64,000 bases of DNA from Iamia majanohamensis (GTDB lineage Bacteria > Actinomycetota > Acidimicrobiia > Acidimicrobiales > Iamiaceae): the NCBI RefSeq assembly GCF_028532485.1, contig NZ_CP116942.1:1674001-1738000 (forward strand). The letters run 5' to 3'. Numbering within the stretch: position 1 is the first letter of the stretch; each line of letters opens with the position of its first letter. Of the stretch, positions 1 through 8,156 are shown in pieces. The notes under the pieces were generated by a model. The model saw only the letters and a program-made list of their open reading frames with translations, was not told the DNA's origin and did not search any database. The translations under genes and the position numbers were made by a program.

Positions 1-103
1 CGCCGGCCGTGGTGAGCCGCAGGCGCAGCCGCGGGGTCGGCCGCGGGCGTCGCAGTGAGCCGACGGCACCGAGGTCGTGGGCCCGGGGCGAGGACCCGCG
101 TGC

Positions 104-264
104 CGGCGCAGCCGCTGGGGGGCTCCGGGGGGTCTCCCCCCGGGGAGGCGAGGAGGGAGCGAGGGACGAGCCCCCGACCGCCGGGATCATCGGGTGCGAG
201 CGCAGCGAGCGCCGTCAGCTCGTCGGAGTGGAGCGAGCGCCAGCGAGCGAACGACGACGAAGGA
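104..264 (-). repeat. Dispersed 3'-flank repeat, copy 1
   Basis: This stretch directly follows the stop codon of the anti-sigma gene (minus strand) and matches a second copy at 36859-37018. In transcript direction both start with a run rich in TCGCT/CGCTC steps, then share ATCCCGGCGG, GGCTCGT, a strong hairpin and CAGCGGCTGCGCCG. Here the hairpin is CCGGGGGG / loop of 3 / CCCCCCGG (125-143). No coding frame in it looks real. It could be a terminator, a 3'-UTR element or a small non-autonomous repeat; the sequence alone does not decide. Nothing else is seen in bases 1-103. Confidence 0.75.
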
Positions 265-963
265 TCAGATCGTGCCCGAGGCGACCATGGGGAGGGTGGG
301 CTCCTCGGCCCCGGCGGCGTCCTCGATGGTGACCCCGACGAGCGCGGTGGGCACGTCGTCGATGGTGTGGCGGACCTGGCCGTCGCGGTCGGGGGTGAAG
401 ACGCCTGCGGGCTCCATCTCGCCGTCGACCTGGAACCACAGCTCGTAGGCCTTGCCCGTGGGCGGGGCGGCCATGTCGTCGGCGACCAGGACGGTGCCGC
501 CGTGGGACTCGGAGACCACGAGGCGCATGGAGCCGGCGTCGCCGGCGGCCATCTCCACCGACTCGGCGTCGGGGGCGGCGACGATGGCGGCCACCTGCTC
601 GGCCCGGTCGGCCCGGTGGTCGGCCTGCAGGACGAGGGCGCCGAGGGCCACGACCACCGCGATGGCCGCCGCCGCGGCGAGGGCGAGGGGCCAGCTGCGG
701 CGGGGGGCGCGGATCTCGGGGCGCAGGCCGCCGGGGGGCACCTGGCGGGTGCGGGCCACCTCGGCCATCACCCGGTCGCGCAGGTCGGGGGAGGGCACCA
801 CGGCGGTGGCCTGGCCCAGGTGGGCGGCCGCGGCCAGCAGCTCGGTGGCCTCGGCGCGGCAGTCGGGGCAGTGGTCGAGGTGGGTCTCGAAGGCGTCGCG
901 CTCGTCCACCGGCAGGGCGTCGAGCACGTAGGGCCCGACGAGGGTGTGGGGATCGGTGCTCAC
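265..963 (-). CDS. rskA: Anti-sigma-K factor, RskA family
   Basis: A 232-residue membrane anti-sigma factor that should hold the sigma factor encoded just upstream inactive until released by proteolysis. The N-terminal zinc-binding anti-sigma motif H28-x3-C32-x2-C35 is present, followed by one membrane segment at about 91-113 and an extracellular RskA domain. The GTG start overlaps the sigma gene stop by 4 bases (GTGA), so the pair is translationally coupled. Family behaviour is from known RskA proteins; the pairing is inferred from adjacency. Confidence 0.88.
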   Translation of the reverse strand: MSTDPHTLVGPYVLDALPVDERDAFETHLDHCPDCRAEATELLAAAAHLGQATAVVPSPDLRDRVMAEVARTRQVPPGGLRPEIRAPRRSWPLALAAAAAIAVVVALGALVLQADHRADRAEQVAAIVAAPDAESVEMAAGDAGSMRLVVSESHGGTVLVADDMAAPPTGKAYELWFQVDGEMEPAGVFTPDRDGQVRHTIDDVPTALVGVTIEDAAGAEEPTLPMVASGTI

Positions 964-1610
964 TGGCTCAGCTCCAGTGTGTCTCGGAGACGGATCATGC
1001 CGTCGCGGATGCGTGTCTTGACGGTGCCGAGGGGCAGCTCGAGGATCTCGGCCACCTGGGCGTAGGTGTAGCCGCCGTAGTAGGCGAGCTCGATGGTCTG
1101 GCGTTGGAGGTCGGTCAGGTGGTCGAGGGCCTCGGTGACCTCGGCCCGCTCGGCCTCGTGGGCGACCGAGCCGGCCACCGGGTCGGGGTCGGCGGCGCCG
1201 TGGCGCTCGGCGTCGCGGACCCGCCGGTCGCGCTCGGCCTGCTCGGAGCGGACCCGGTCGACGGCCCGGCGGTGGGCGATGGTGGCGATCCAGGTCTTGC
1301 AGGACCCCTTGGTGGCGTCGTAGGTCGGCGCCAGCCGCCACACCTCGAGCATGACCTCCTGGGCCACCTCGTCGGCCTGGTCGGGGTCGCGGACGACCCG
1401 ACGGGTCACGCCGGCCACGGTGGGGGCCACCAGGTCGAACAGCTCGGCGAAGGACTGGGCGTCGCCCCGGGCGGTGGCCGCCAGGAGGGCGTCGGCGTCG
1501 CCCGGCCCCGCGGAGGGGACGGGCCGCAGGTGGCGGCGGGCGCGAGCACCCATCAGCCGACGGAGCCCGGAGCGAGGGACGGGATCGGGCGTGTCGGGAT
1601 CCGGCGGCAC
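960..1610 (-). CDS. sigK: ECF RNA polymerase sigma factor, SigK-like
   Basis: A 216-residue ECF sigma factor. Sigma region 2 lies around DQADEVAQEVMLEVW and the following KGSCKTWIATIAHRRAVD helix; region 4 lies at the C-terminus with the helix-turn-helix GYTYAQVAEILELPLGTVKT. The downstream RskA-type anti-sigma gene overlaps by 4 bases, the standard SigK/RskA arrangement. The chosen start is GTG at 1610; about 35 residues precede region 2, so a shorter start is possible. Regulon unknown. Confidence 0.88.
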   Translation of the reverse strand: MPPDPDTPDPVPRSGLRRLMGARARRHLRPVPSAGPGDADALLAATARGDAQSFAELFDLVAPTVAGVTRRVVRDPDQADEVAQEVMLEVWRLAPTYDATKGSCKTWIATIAHRRAVDRVRSEQAERDRRVRDAERHGAADPDPVAGSVAHEAERAEVTEALDHLTDLQRQTIELAYYGGYTYAQVAEILELPLGTVKTRIRDGMIRLRDTLELSQ

Positions 1611-1807
1611 GCCGGGATGCGTAGCACGTGGCGCCTCATCTCGGGGGTTCGCTCCTGGTCCTGGGGTCGGGTGGCCGGGTCTGCGGGCGGGGCGGGCTCG
1701 GCCCCCGCACGCCGACCCTGTCCCGGGGGAGGTCGGCGTCCACCCCCCGTTCGGTGGCCGGGGCGGTCCGGTTTGGTCCGAGCCCGTCGCCCCGGTGCGC
1801 CCGGCCG

Positions 1808-1823
1808 GGTGATCGTGGTCACC
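1808..1823. promoter_or_regulatory. Possible GntR operator
   Basis: An inverted repeat GGTGA-N6-TCACC lies 27 bases before the GntR gene start, in the divergent region shared with sigK. HutC-type regulators often bind short palindromes in their own promoters, so autoregulation is a reasonable inference. The arms are only 5 bases, so chance is not excluded. The rest of 1611-1849 shows no gene. Confidence 0.3.
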
Positions 1824-1849
1824 GCCTCCCCGGGGTACGGTCGCCTGCC

Positions 1850-2614
1850 ATGGCGACCTCGGCCGAGCGCCCGGCCCGGCGCATCCGCTACCGGGAGATC
1901 GCCGACGACCTGCGGGTGCGCATCGACGGGGGGGAGTTCGGCGACCGCCGCATCCTGCCCAGCGAGTCCGCGCTGTCGACCCGGTACGAGGCCAGCCGGG
2001 TGACGGTGCGCAAGGCCCTCGACCAGCTCCGGGGCGAGGGCCTCGTCGACGCCCGGCAGGGGTTCGGCTGGTTCGTGGCCGGGGCGCCGTTCCACCAGCA
2101 CCTGGGCCGGCTGGGCACCCTCGAGGCCCAGCTGGAGGCCGACGGGCGGCGCTCGGAGCGCCGGATCCTCGAGTTCGGCTTCGTCCGGCCGCCGTCGCGG
2201 GTGCACGAGGTCCTCGGCGTGGACCGGGTGCTGCGGGTGGTCCGGGTCAACCTGGCCGACGGCGAGCCCTTCGCCCGGGTCACGGTGTGGGTGCCCGAGG
2301 CGCTCGGCGCCGAGGTGTCCCGGGCCCAGGTGGCCGCCCGGTCGTTCCACGAGCTGCTCCCGGTCGAGCTGGGAGGGGCGGTGCAGACGATCGAGGCCCA
2401 CGCCGCCTCGGCCGCCGACGCCGCCCTGCTGGAGATCCCGGAGTCGTCCCCGGTGCTGGTCTGCGAGCGGGTGACGGCCGACGCGGGGGGGCGGGCGGTG
2501 CTGGTGGCCGAGTACGTGTTCCCCGGCCACCGCAGCGCCTTCACCGTCGACCTGCCCCACCCCGAGGCGTCGATCGGCCCCAGCGGGCTGCGGCTGGTGG
2601 GTCCCGGCCGCTGA
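1850..2614 (+). CDS. GntR family transcriptional regulator (HutC/UTRA type)
   Basis: A 254-residue regulator. Residues ~10-75 form the GntR winged helix (PSESALSTRYEASRVTVRKALDQLRGEGLV), and ~90-245 match the UTRA ligand-binding domain, including the HQHLGRLGTLEAQLEADG entry and a closing FTVDLPH strand. The ATG at 1850 places the wHTH at the N-terminus; longer in-frame starts only add low-complexity sequence. It is divergent from sigK and faces the nitroreductase gene. The effector is not evident. Confidence 0.88.
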   Translation: MATSAERPARRIRYREIADDLRVRIDGGEFGDRRILPSESALSTRYEASRVTVRKALDQLRGEGLVDARQGFGWFVAGAPFHQHLGRLGTLEAQLEADGRRSERRILEFGFVRPPSRVHEVLGVDRVLRVVRVNLADGEPFARVTVWVPEALGAEVSRAQVAARSFHELLPVELGGAVQTIEAHAASAADAALLEIPESSPVLVCERVTADAGGRAVLVAEYVFPGHRSAFTVDLPHPEASIGPSGLRLVGPGR

Positions 2615-2623
2615 GGACGGGCG

Positions 2624-3271
2624 CTACCAGGTGTCCCAGTGGATCAGGCGGCCGGGGTCGACGCGGGCGGCGGGCTTGAAGTCGGTGCCCCTGGTGTAGG
2701 CGACCGGGAAGAGCCCGGCCTGGGTGACCTTGTCGTGGGGGATGCCGAGGACCTCGGCGGCCTCGGCCTCCGAGGGCAGGTGCAGGGTGGTCCACGACGA
2801 CCCCAGGCCCCGGCTGCGCAGGGCGAGCATGAAGCTCCACGCGGCGGGGAGGATGGAGCCCCAGAAGCTGGCCTGGGCGAAGGAGTCGGCCCCCTCCGTG
2901 CGGCCCCACTGGCAGGGGATCACGTGCACCGGCACCTCGTGGAGGTGCTCGCGCAGGTGGCGGGCCGAGGCGCTGACCCGGGGCGCGGCCGCGGCGCGGG
3001 GGTCCGAGGCCGGGTAGGGGGCGGCCTCCTCCGACGCCGCGATGTAGGGGTCGAAGTGTCGTCCGTAGAGGTCGGCCAGGGCCCGCCGCTTCTCGGGGTC
3101 GGTCACCACGACCCAGTGCCAGGCCTGGGAGTTCGAGCCCGACGGGGCCTGGAGGGCGATCTGGATGCACTCCTGGACGACCTCCCGGGGCACGGCGCGC
3201 TCGAGGTCGAGGCGCTTGCGGACGCTGCGGGTCGTGGTGAGCAGCTCGTCGGGCGTGAGGTCGAGGGCCAT
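2624..3271 (-). CDS. Nitroreductase family protein
   Basis: A 215-residue FMN-dependent oxidoreductase of the nitroreductase fold. The N-terminal RSVRKRL and QAPSGSNSQAWHWVVV segments match the FMN-binding start of the family, and LRSRGLGSSWTTLHL matches the second FMN/active-site segment. It converges on the GntR gene with an 9-base gap. The substrate cannot be told; mycobacterial-type homologues act on nitro compounds, quinones or enones. Confidence 0.88.
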   Translation of the reverse strand: MALDLTPDELLTTTRSVRKRLDLERAVPREVVQECIQIALQAPSGSNSQAWHWVVVTDPEKRRALADLYGRHFDPYIAASEEAAPYPASDPRAAAAPRVSASARHLREHLHEVPVHVIPCQWGRTEGADSFAQASFWGSILPAAWSFMLALRSRGLGSSWTTLHLPSEAEAAEVLGIPHDKVTQAGLFPVAYTRGTDFKPAARVDPGRLIHWDTW

Positions 3272-3362
3272 GCGCGGAACCTAGCGGTGGGCCCGGGACC
3301 GGGGTGGGCCCACCCCGTCGGGCGGCCGGGGGACGCAGGGAGCTCGTGCCAGACTCGGCGCC

Positions 3363-3668
3363 GTGGAGCCCCGCACCCACCCCCGCCCGGTGGTGTGGGG
3401 CGCGCTCGTCCTCCTCCTCGTCGGGGCGGTGGCCGCCTGCGGGGGCGACGACGGCCCCGATGCCTCGCCCGCCGCCCTGGCCCGCACCCTGGAGCAGGAC
3501 TACGACCTGTCCTCCGAGCAGGCCGACTGCGTGGCCGGGCGGGTCTTCGACAGCCTGAGCGACGACGAGGTCGCCGCGCTCCGTGACCGGGACGAGGACG
3601 ACGCCCTGCCGGCCGACGTCGAGCGTCGCCTCCGCGCCGCCCTCGTGCCCTGCGCGTCGGTCGGGTGA
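3363..3668 (+). CDS. Small lipoprotein, paralogue of the next gene
   Basis: A 101-residue predicted lipoprotein with a hydrophobic segment ending in the lipobox-like VAAC at about residue 27. The mature part holds a roughly 65-residue alpha-helical domain with two cysteines (ADCVAGR and a C-terminal PCASVG) that resembles the mature domain of the next gene. The start is GTG at 3363. The stop overlaps the next start by 4 bases (GTGA). Function unknown. Confidence 0.72.
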   Translation: MEPRTHPRPVVWGALVLLLVGAVAACGGDDGPDASPAALARTLEQDYDLSSEQADCVAGRVFDSLSDDEVAALRDRDEDDALPADVERRLRAALVPCASVG

Positions 3669-4120
3669 CCGTGCGGCGTCGCCTCGGCCCGGCCTCGGCG
3701 GTCCTCGTCGGCGCGCTGGCACTGGTGCTGGCCGCGTGCGGCGTCGAGGTGCCCGACGACGTCGCCGCCCGGGCCACCTCGACCACGGCCACGACCGAGG
3801 CCGCGCCGTCGACGACGGAGGCCCCCACGAGCGACGACGAGCTGGAGCAGGCCCTGCTCGACAACGGCTACACCGAGGCCGAGGCCCGCTGCGGGGCCGA
3901 GGCCCTGCGGGAGCGGCTCGACGACGACCAGGTCGACGAGATCGTCGGCGCCGACAGCGTCACCGACATCGACGAGGGCACTGCCGCCGACTTCGCCGAC
4001 GCCATCGGCGGGTGCCTGGAGGAGGGCTCCGACAGCCCCCGCCCCGGCGGACGGCCGGGCGGGGACCGGGGCGACGACGGCGACGGCGACGGCGACGCCG
4101 ACGAGGACGGCGACGGCTAG
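3665..4120 (+). CDS. Small lipoprotein with acidic tail
   Basis: A 151-residue predicted lipoprotein: signal segment ending LVLAAC, a Thr/Glu-rich linker, then a helical domain (LEQALLDNGYTEAEARCGAE and following) similar to that of the upstream gene, and a Gly/Asp-rich tail of GDGD repeats. The pair looks like a tandem duplication that later diverged. Its TAG directly abuts the CTA of the convergent acyltransferase stop. Function unknown. Confidence 0.72.
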   Translation: MTVRRRLGPASAVLVGALALVLAACGVEVPDDVAARATSTTATTEAAPSTTEAPTSDDELEQALLDNGYTEAEARCGAEALRERLDDDQVDEIVGADSVTDIDEGTAADFADAIGGCLEEGSDSPRPGGRPGGDRGDDGDGDGDADEDGDG

Positions 4121-5113
4121 CTAGCCGGTCCGGCGGAGGGGCCAGGGCTCGCGCCGCCGACGGCGGTGCGAGCGCCGGTCGCCCAGGGCCCAGGCCCGGC
4201 GCCAGGCGCGGGCGTCGGGTCCCGACAGCGACGGGCTGCTGCCGGCGTGGGCGCGGCGGCGCGCCGTGTACCAGTCGCCCGCGACCTCGTCGGCCAGGGC
4301 GCCGACCGCGGCCTCGATGCGGGTGGCCAGGTCGCGCATGTCCTCGTCGTCGCTCGGGCGCAGCGGGGTGCCGAAGGTGACGCGGGTGGGCCCGGGCACG
4401 AGCGTGGAGGTGCCCTTGGGGAGGATCCGCCCCGTCCCCTCCAGGTGGACCGGGACGACGGGCACGCCGGTGCGGACCGACAGGAACGCGGCGCCGGCCC
4501 GGAAGGGCTGGGCCCACCCGTCGGGGCTGCGACCGCCCTCGGGGAAGATCACCATGCTCCACCCGTCCTCGATGAGCTGGGCGGCCAAGGTGGCGGAGCG
4601 GCGTCCCACCTTGGCCCGGTCGATGGGCACGGCGTTGAGGGCGAGGGCCGACAGCGTCGCCTTGATCCGCGTGTCGAAGAAGTAGTCGGCCGCGGCCCCG
4701 GCGAAGGCCCGCCGGCGCCACGGCTCGGGGAGCGAGCTGAGCAGGAGGCCGGCGTCGATGTGGCTGAGGTGGTTGGCGGCGAAGATGGCCGGCCCCTCGA
4801 GGCCGACGAGGCGGTCGTAGCCCCGGCGCTCGGGGTCGGCCACCAGCCGGATCAGCGGCCGGATGGCCCCCTCCTGGATGGCCATCCGACCCAGGCGGGC
4901 GACCGGCGAGCGGGCCCAGCTGGTCTCGTAGGCGGCGCCCAGGGTGGGCTCCTCGGGGAGGGGCTCCACGCCGCCGGGCACCGTCGGGGCCCGGAGGGGG
5001 AACTCGGCGGCCCGCAGGGCGGCCGAGGGACGGGGCAGCGACCGCTGCACCCTCTGCGCGGTGCGCAGGGCGACCTCGACGCGGGTGGGCCCCGTGCGTC
5101 GGTCGCTGCTCAC
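4121..5113 (-). CDS. 1-acyl-sn-glycerol-3-phosphate acyltransferase family (PlsC-like)
   Basis: A 330-residue protein with the LPLAT motifs: NHLSHIDAG (HX4D, H115 to D120) and FPEGGRSPDG at ~190-199. It probably transfers an acyl chain from acyl-CoA/ACP to a lipid acceptor at the membrane. The GTG start overlaps the LarA-like stop by 4 bases, so the two genes are co-translated. About 90 residues precede the catalytic core, and the C-terminus is Arg-rich. Acceptor unknown. Confidence 0.85.
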   Translation of the reverse strand: MSSDRRTGPTRVEVALRTAQRVQRSLPRPSAALRAAEFPLRAPTVPGGVEPLPEEPTLGAAYETSWARSPVARLGRMAIQEGAIRPLIRLVADPERRGYDRLVGLEGPAIFAANHLSHIDAGLLLSSLPEPWRRRAFAGAAADYFFDTRIKATLSALALNAVPIDRAKVGRRSATLAAQLIEDGWSMVIFPEGGRSPDGWAQPFRAGAAFLSVRTGVPVVPVHLEGTGRILPKGTSTLVPGPTRVTFGTPLRPSDDEDMRDLATRIEAAVGALADEVAGDWYTARRRAHAGSSPSLSGPDARAWRRAWALGDRRSHRRRRREPWPLRRTG

Positions 5114-6702
5114 GTCACGTCCGCCATGACGATGGGCGGGTTGTGGAGGTGGGTGACGGTGGGCTGGGGGCCGACGGTGTCGGTGGCCATCTCCAGCGCG
5201 TCCTGGAGGGTGGAGGCGGGACGGAACCCCAGGCGGCGCACGGCGCGGGTGTCGCCCCCGACGACGATGACCGACCCCAGGTGGTCGAGGGCGTGGGCGC
5301 CCCAGTACCACATGTAGAAGGGGTGGACGCCGTGGTAGGCGTGGCTCGTCCGGTACAGGTGGCGGTACCACTCGTCCTCGGCGTAGCGGGTCTCGTACTT
5401 CTCGGCGATGACCTTCGGGTCGGTGGTGTCGGCCAGCACCTCCTCGAAGAAGTCGATGTAGCTGGGGTGGTGCACCGGGTGGAAGTCCCACGGCGTGGGG
5501 TGGCTGAGGATGAGCACCCCGCCCTCGCGCACCAGCGGCCGTCCCCGGTACATGTTGAAGAAGTACCCGAGCCCCAGGCACATGACGAGGATCGGGTTCA
5601 TGATCGAGTCGACGTTGTAGGGGCAGATGTAGGGCAGCCCCATGGTGAGCACGTCGGTCTGGCCCTCGACCGACACCAGGTGCTGGTCGAAGCAGTGCTG
5701 GAGGGTGCGCTCGTGCACCGGGTCGACGGCGCCGGCGGTCACCGACGTGACCCCGTAGGGGGCCTCCCACGACTGGAAGGCCCGGCGCCGGGCGTTCGGC
5801 CCCATCCGCTTCAGCCCTGCCTGCATGCCCATGAAGGTCATGCGGTCGCGGGTCGACCACTCCCACTCGCGCTTCTGGAGGACCGACAGCGGGCCCTTCT
5901 CGCCGAAGGTGTCGTTGTTGAGGGTGGTCTCGACCTGGAAGACCTCGACGCCGGCCTGGCGGATGACCTCGCCCATGCGCCAGTTGGAGTGGTGCAGCTC
6001 GGACGCGTGGCGGTCCATGAACGACCGGGAGTGCACCATGGTCGCCGGGTTGTGGTGGTGGCGGATGGAGCGGTAGCTGGCCAGGCCGGTGGCCGTGCTC
6101 TTGTGGCCGCCGTCCATGGAGACGATGTTGATGTTGACGTAGACGAGCAGGTCGGACTCGGCCGCCGCCTTGTTGATCTCCACCTCCTCGCCGTGGGGCG
6201 TGGTGCCGAGGAAGGCGAGGTCGTCGGGGTCCTCGGCGTCGTGGTTGTAGAGGCGGCCGTCGGGGGCGAAGGCGTCGTAGACGCGGTCGCCGACGGCGTG
6301 GCGGAGCTCGTCCTCGGTCATGCGCCGGTGCAGGGCGAGGGCGGCGATGATGCGGACGTCGTCGACCCCGGCGGCCGCGGCCCGGTCGAGCACGGCCTCG
6401 ATGACCCGCTGGCGGATGTCGGGCCGGCGCATCTTGGGCAGGGGGAGCGACACGTCGTCGAAGGCGATGACCAGCTTCATGCCCGGGCGCAGGCGGGCCG
6501 CCAGGGGGTCGCTGTCGAGGGGGTGGTCGAGGGCGTCCGCGATGGCCCCCTCGACGTCGCGCAGGGCCGGGAGGGGCTCGGCCGGGTAGACGACCCGGCT
6601 GCGGCCGGCGGGCAGCTTCTCCAGCCGGAACGACTCGCCGTGGTGGAAGAGGATCGGCGGCGTCGAGCGGTCGACGTCGAGCACGAGTCCGGGACGGGGC
6701 AT
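5110..6702 (-). CDS. LarA-like nickel-pincer racemase family protein (DUF2088)
   Basis: A 530-residue protein of the lactate racemase family. The N-terminal half has the features expected of LarA: an FDD segment at 81-83, ALALHRRMTEDEL with a candidate catalytic H125, HDAEDPDDL with H154, and DGGHKSTATG with K201 in the place of the lysine that holds the nickel-pincer cofactor. Start 6702 has AAGGAC eight bases upstream. It sits between an alcohol dehydrogenase and an acyltransferase. The substrate is probably a 2-hydroxyacid, but not necessarily lactate. Cofactor genes larB, larC and larE are not in this window. Confidence 0.75.
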   Translation of the reverse strand: MPRPGLVLDVDRSTPPILFHHGESFRLEKLPAGRSRVVYPAEPLPALRDVEGAIADALDHPLDSDPLAARLRPGMKLVIAFDDVSLPLPKMRRPDIRQRVIEAVLDRAAAAGVDDVRIIAALALHRRMTEDELRHAVGDRVYDAFAPDGRLYNHDAEDPDDLAFLGTTPHGEEVEINKAAAESDLLVYVNINIVSMDGGHKSTATGLASYRSIRHHHNPATMVHSRSFMDRHASELHHSNWRMGEVIRQAGVEVFQVETTLNNDTFGEKGPLSVLQKREWEWSTRDRMTFMGMQAGLKRMGPNARRRAFQSWEAPYGVTSVTAGAVDPVHERTLQHCFDQHLVSVEGQTDVLTMGLPYICPYNVDSIMNPILVMCLGLGYFFNMYRGRPLVREGGVLILSHPTPWDFHPVHHPSYIDFFEEVLADTTDPKVIAEKYETRYAEDEWYRHLYRTSHAYHGVHPFYMWYWGAHALDHLGSVIVVGGDTRAVRRLGFRPASTLQDALEMATDTVGPQPTVTHLHNPPIVMADVT

Positions 6703-6799
6703 CAGCGGTCCTTGGCGTCGAGGGGAGAGGGACGGCCGCCCTGGTGGGCGCATGCCGCCCCTGAGGGTTGCGGTCCCGGGTGGGGGAGGGGGGTGGGGG

Positions 6800-7999
6800 T
6801 CATCGGTGCTTCTCCCCGCGGAGGTCGAAGGCCACCTTCACCGCGCCCCGGCGGCCGGCCTCGGCCGCGTGGGCGATGGCCTCCTCGTAGCGGGCCAGCG
6901 GGTAGGTGGCGCTGAGGAGGCGTCGGAGGTCGGCTGCTGCGACCACGTCGAGCGCGGTGGCGAAGTCGTCGCGGGTGTAGGCGTAGCAGCCCCGCAGGGA
7001 GGTCTCCCGGTGCCACAGCGGGGTGAGGTCGAGGGTGGTGGTGCCGGGCATGCCGACGACCAGGACGTCGCCGCCGGGTCCGACCACCCGGAGGGCCTGG
7101 GCCAGCGAGGCGTCGGATCCCACGCAGTCGGCCACGGTGGGCACCCCGCCGGTGAGCTGGCCCTGGGCGGCCGAGGCGGTGGCGTCGTCGTCGCTCAGCA
7201 CGAGCGAGGCGGTGGTGGAGCGCACGGCCCGGGCCAGCTCCGAGGGGCCGACGACCCGGGTTGCGCCCAGGGCCTCGGCCAGGCGCCGCTGCTCGGGGTG
7301 CTTGGCCGTGACCAGCACCTCGCGCCCGGTGCCGCCGTCGAGGTGGCGGAGGGCGGCCAGGGTGGTGAGCCCGACGGTGCCGGCCCCGACGAGGGCCACG
7401 GCCCCGTCGGCGCCGGCCGACCCGGCGCGGATGGCCCGGGCCGCGTGGACGGCGCAGGCGGTGGGCTCGACGAGGACGGCGGCCTCGTCGGCCATGTCGT
7501 CGGGCACGGGCACGAGCTGGTCGGGGTGGGCGACCATCTCGGTCGACCAGCCCCCGCCCGTCTGGCGGCAGAACCCGCTCTGGAGCCCGGGATCGAGGTG
7601 GCCGAAGGCGATGCGCTCGCAGTGGTGGGTGCGCCCGGCGGCGCACGAGGGGCACGGGGGGTCGATGCCGCGCACGCCGCAGTGGAGCACCGGGACGAGC
7701 ACCGCCCGGGTGCCGTCGTCGAGCTCACCCACCACCTCGTGGCCGAGGGTGATGGGGAAGCTGGTGATGGGGGCGAAGTAGCGGCTGGCCCGCCCGTCGA
7801 CGGTGGCCAGGTCGCTGCCGCAGATCCCGGCCAGGCGGGGCCGGAGCCGCACCCAGGCGTCGGTGGGGCCCTCGGGCGGGTCCACCTCGCCCAGGGCCAG
7901 CGGCCCGGCGGCCGCGCCCCGACCGGGCAGGACCCGCCCGGCGGCCGCGGCCGCGGCCAGCTTCGCCGGCTTCCGCTTCAGCACCAGCGCCCGGCTCAC
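6800..7999 (-). CDS. Zinc-dependent alcohol dehydrogenase (MDR family)
   Basis: A 399-residue medium-chain dehydrogenase. Catalytic zinc ligands fit C60 (GICGSD) and H87-E88 (GHE); a structural-zinc-like set C116, C119 and C127 lies in PPCPSCAAGRTHHC. The nucleotide fold has GAGTVG. A GTG start at 7999 is preferred because the longer frame runs back through the tandem hairpin repeat. First gene of a probable three-gene unit with the LarA-like and PlsC-like genes, suggesting hydroxyacid or hydroxylipid chemistry (inference). Confidence 0.85.
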   Translation of the reverse strand: MSRALVLKRKPAKLAAAAAAGRVLPGRGAAAGPLALGEVDPPEGPTDAWVRLRPRLAGICGSDLATVDGRASRYFAPITSFPITLGHEVVGELDDGTRAVLVPVLHCGVRGIDPPCPSCAAGRTHHCERIAFGHLDPGLQSGFCRQTGGGWSTEMVAHPDQLVPVPDDMADEAAVLVEPTACAVHAARAIRAGSAGADGAVALVGAGTVGLTTLAALRHLDGGTGREVLVTAKHPEQRRLAEALGATRVVGPSELARAVRSTTASLVLSDDDATASAAQGQLTGGVPTVADCVGSDASLAQALRVVGPGGDVLVVGMPGTTTLDLTPLWHRETSLRGCYAYTRDDFATALDVVAAADLRRLLSATYPLARYEEAIAHAAEAGRRGAVKVAFDLRGEKHR

Positions 8000-8002
8000 C
8001 GA

Positions 8003-8128
8003 CCCACCTCGTACTGGCACGCGTTCGGCACCGGATCCCGTCGTGTTCGCGTGCCACTTCGGGGACCCACCTCGTACTGGCACGCGTTCGATACCGGGAA
8101 CCGTCGTGTTCGCGTGCCACTTCGAGGA
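8003..8128 (-). repeat. Two tandem 63-bp hairpin repeats
   Basis: Two head-to-tail 63-bp units (8003-8065 and 8066-8128) differing at about six positions. Each begins CCCACCTCGTACTGG and contains the inverted repeat TGGCACGCG...CGCGTGCCA (8015-8023 with 8048-8056 in unit 1). Most differences fall in the loop, while the arms are identical, so the stem appears conserved. They lie between the acyl reductase stop and the alcohol dehydrogenase start. The AGTACGAGG tail recurs at 38940, and a variant at 42055. Confidence 0.85.
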
Positions 8129-8156
8129 GGTGGGGAGGTGGGGGAGGGGTAGGGCG

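Noticed and set aside
8003-8128. Possible mini-CRISPR (repeated units with dyad symmetry)
   Set aside because: Only two head-to-tail units with no unique spacers and no cas genes; the symmetry fits a tandem hairpin repeat.
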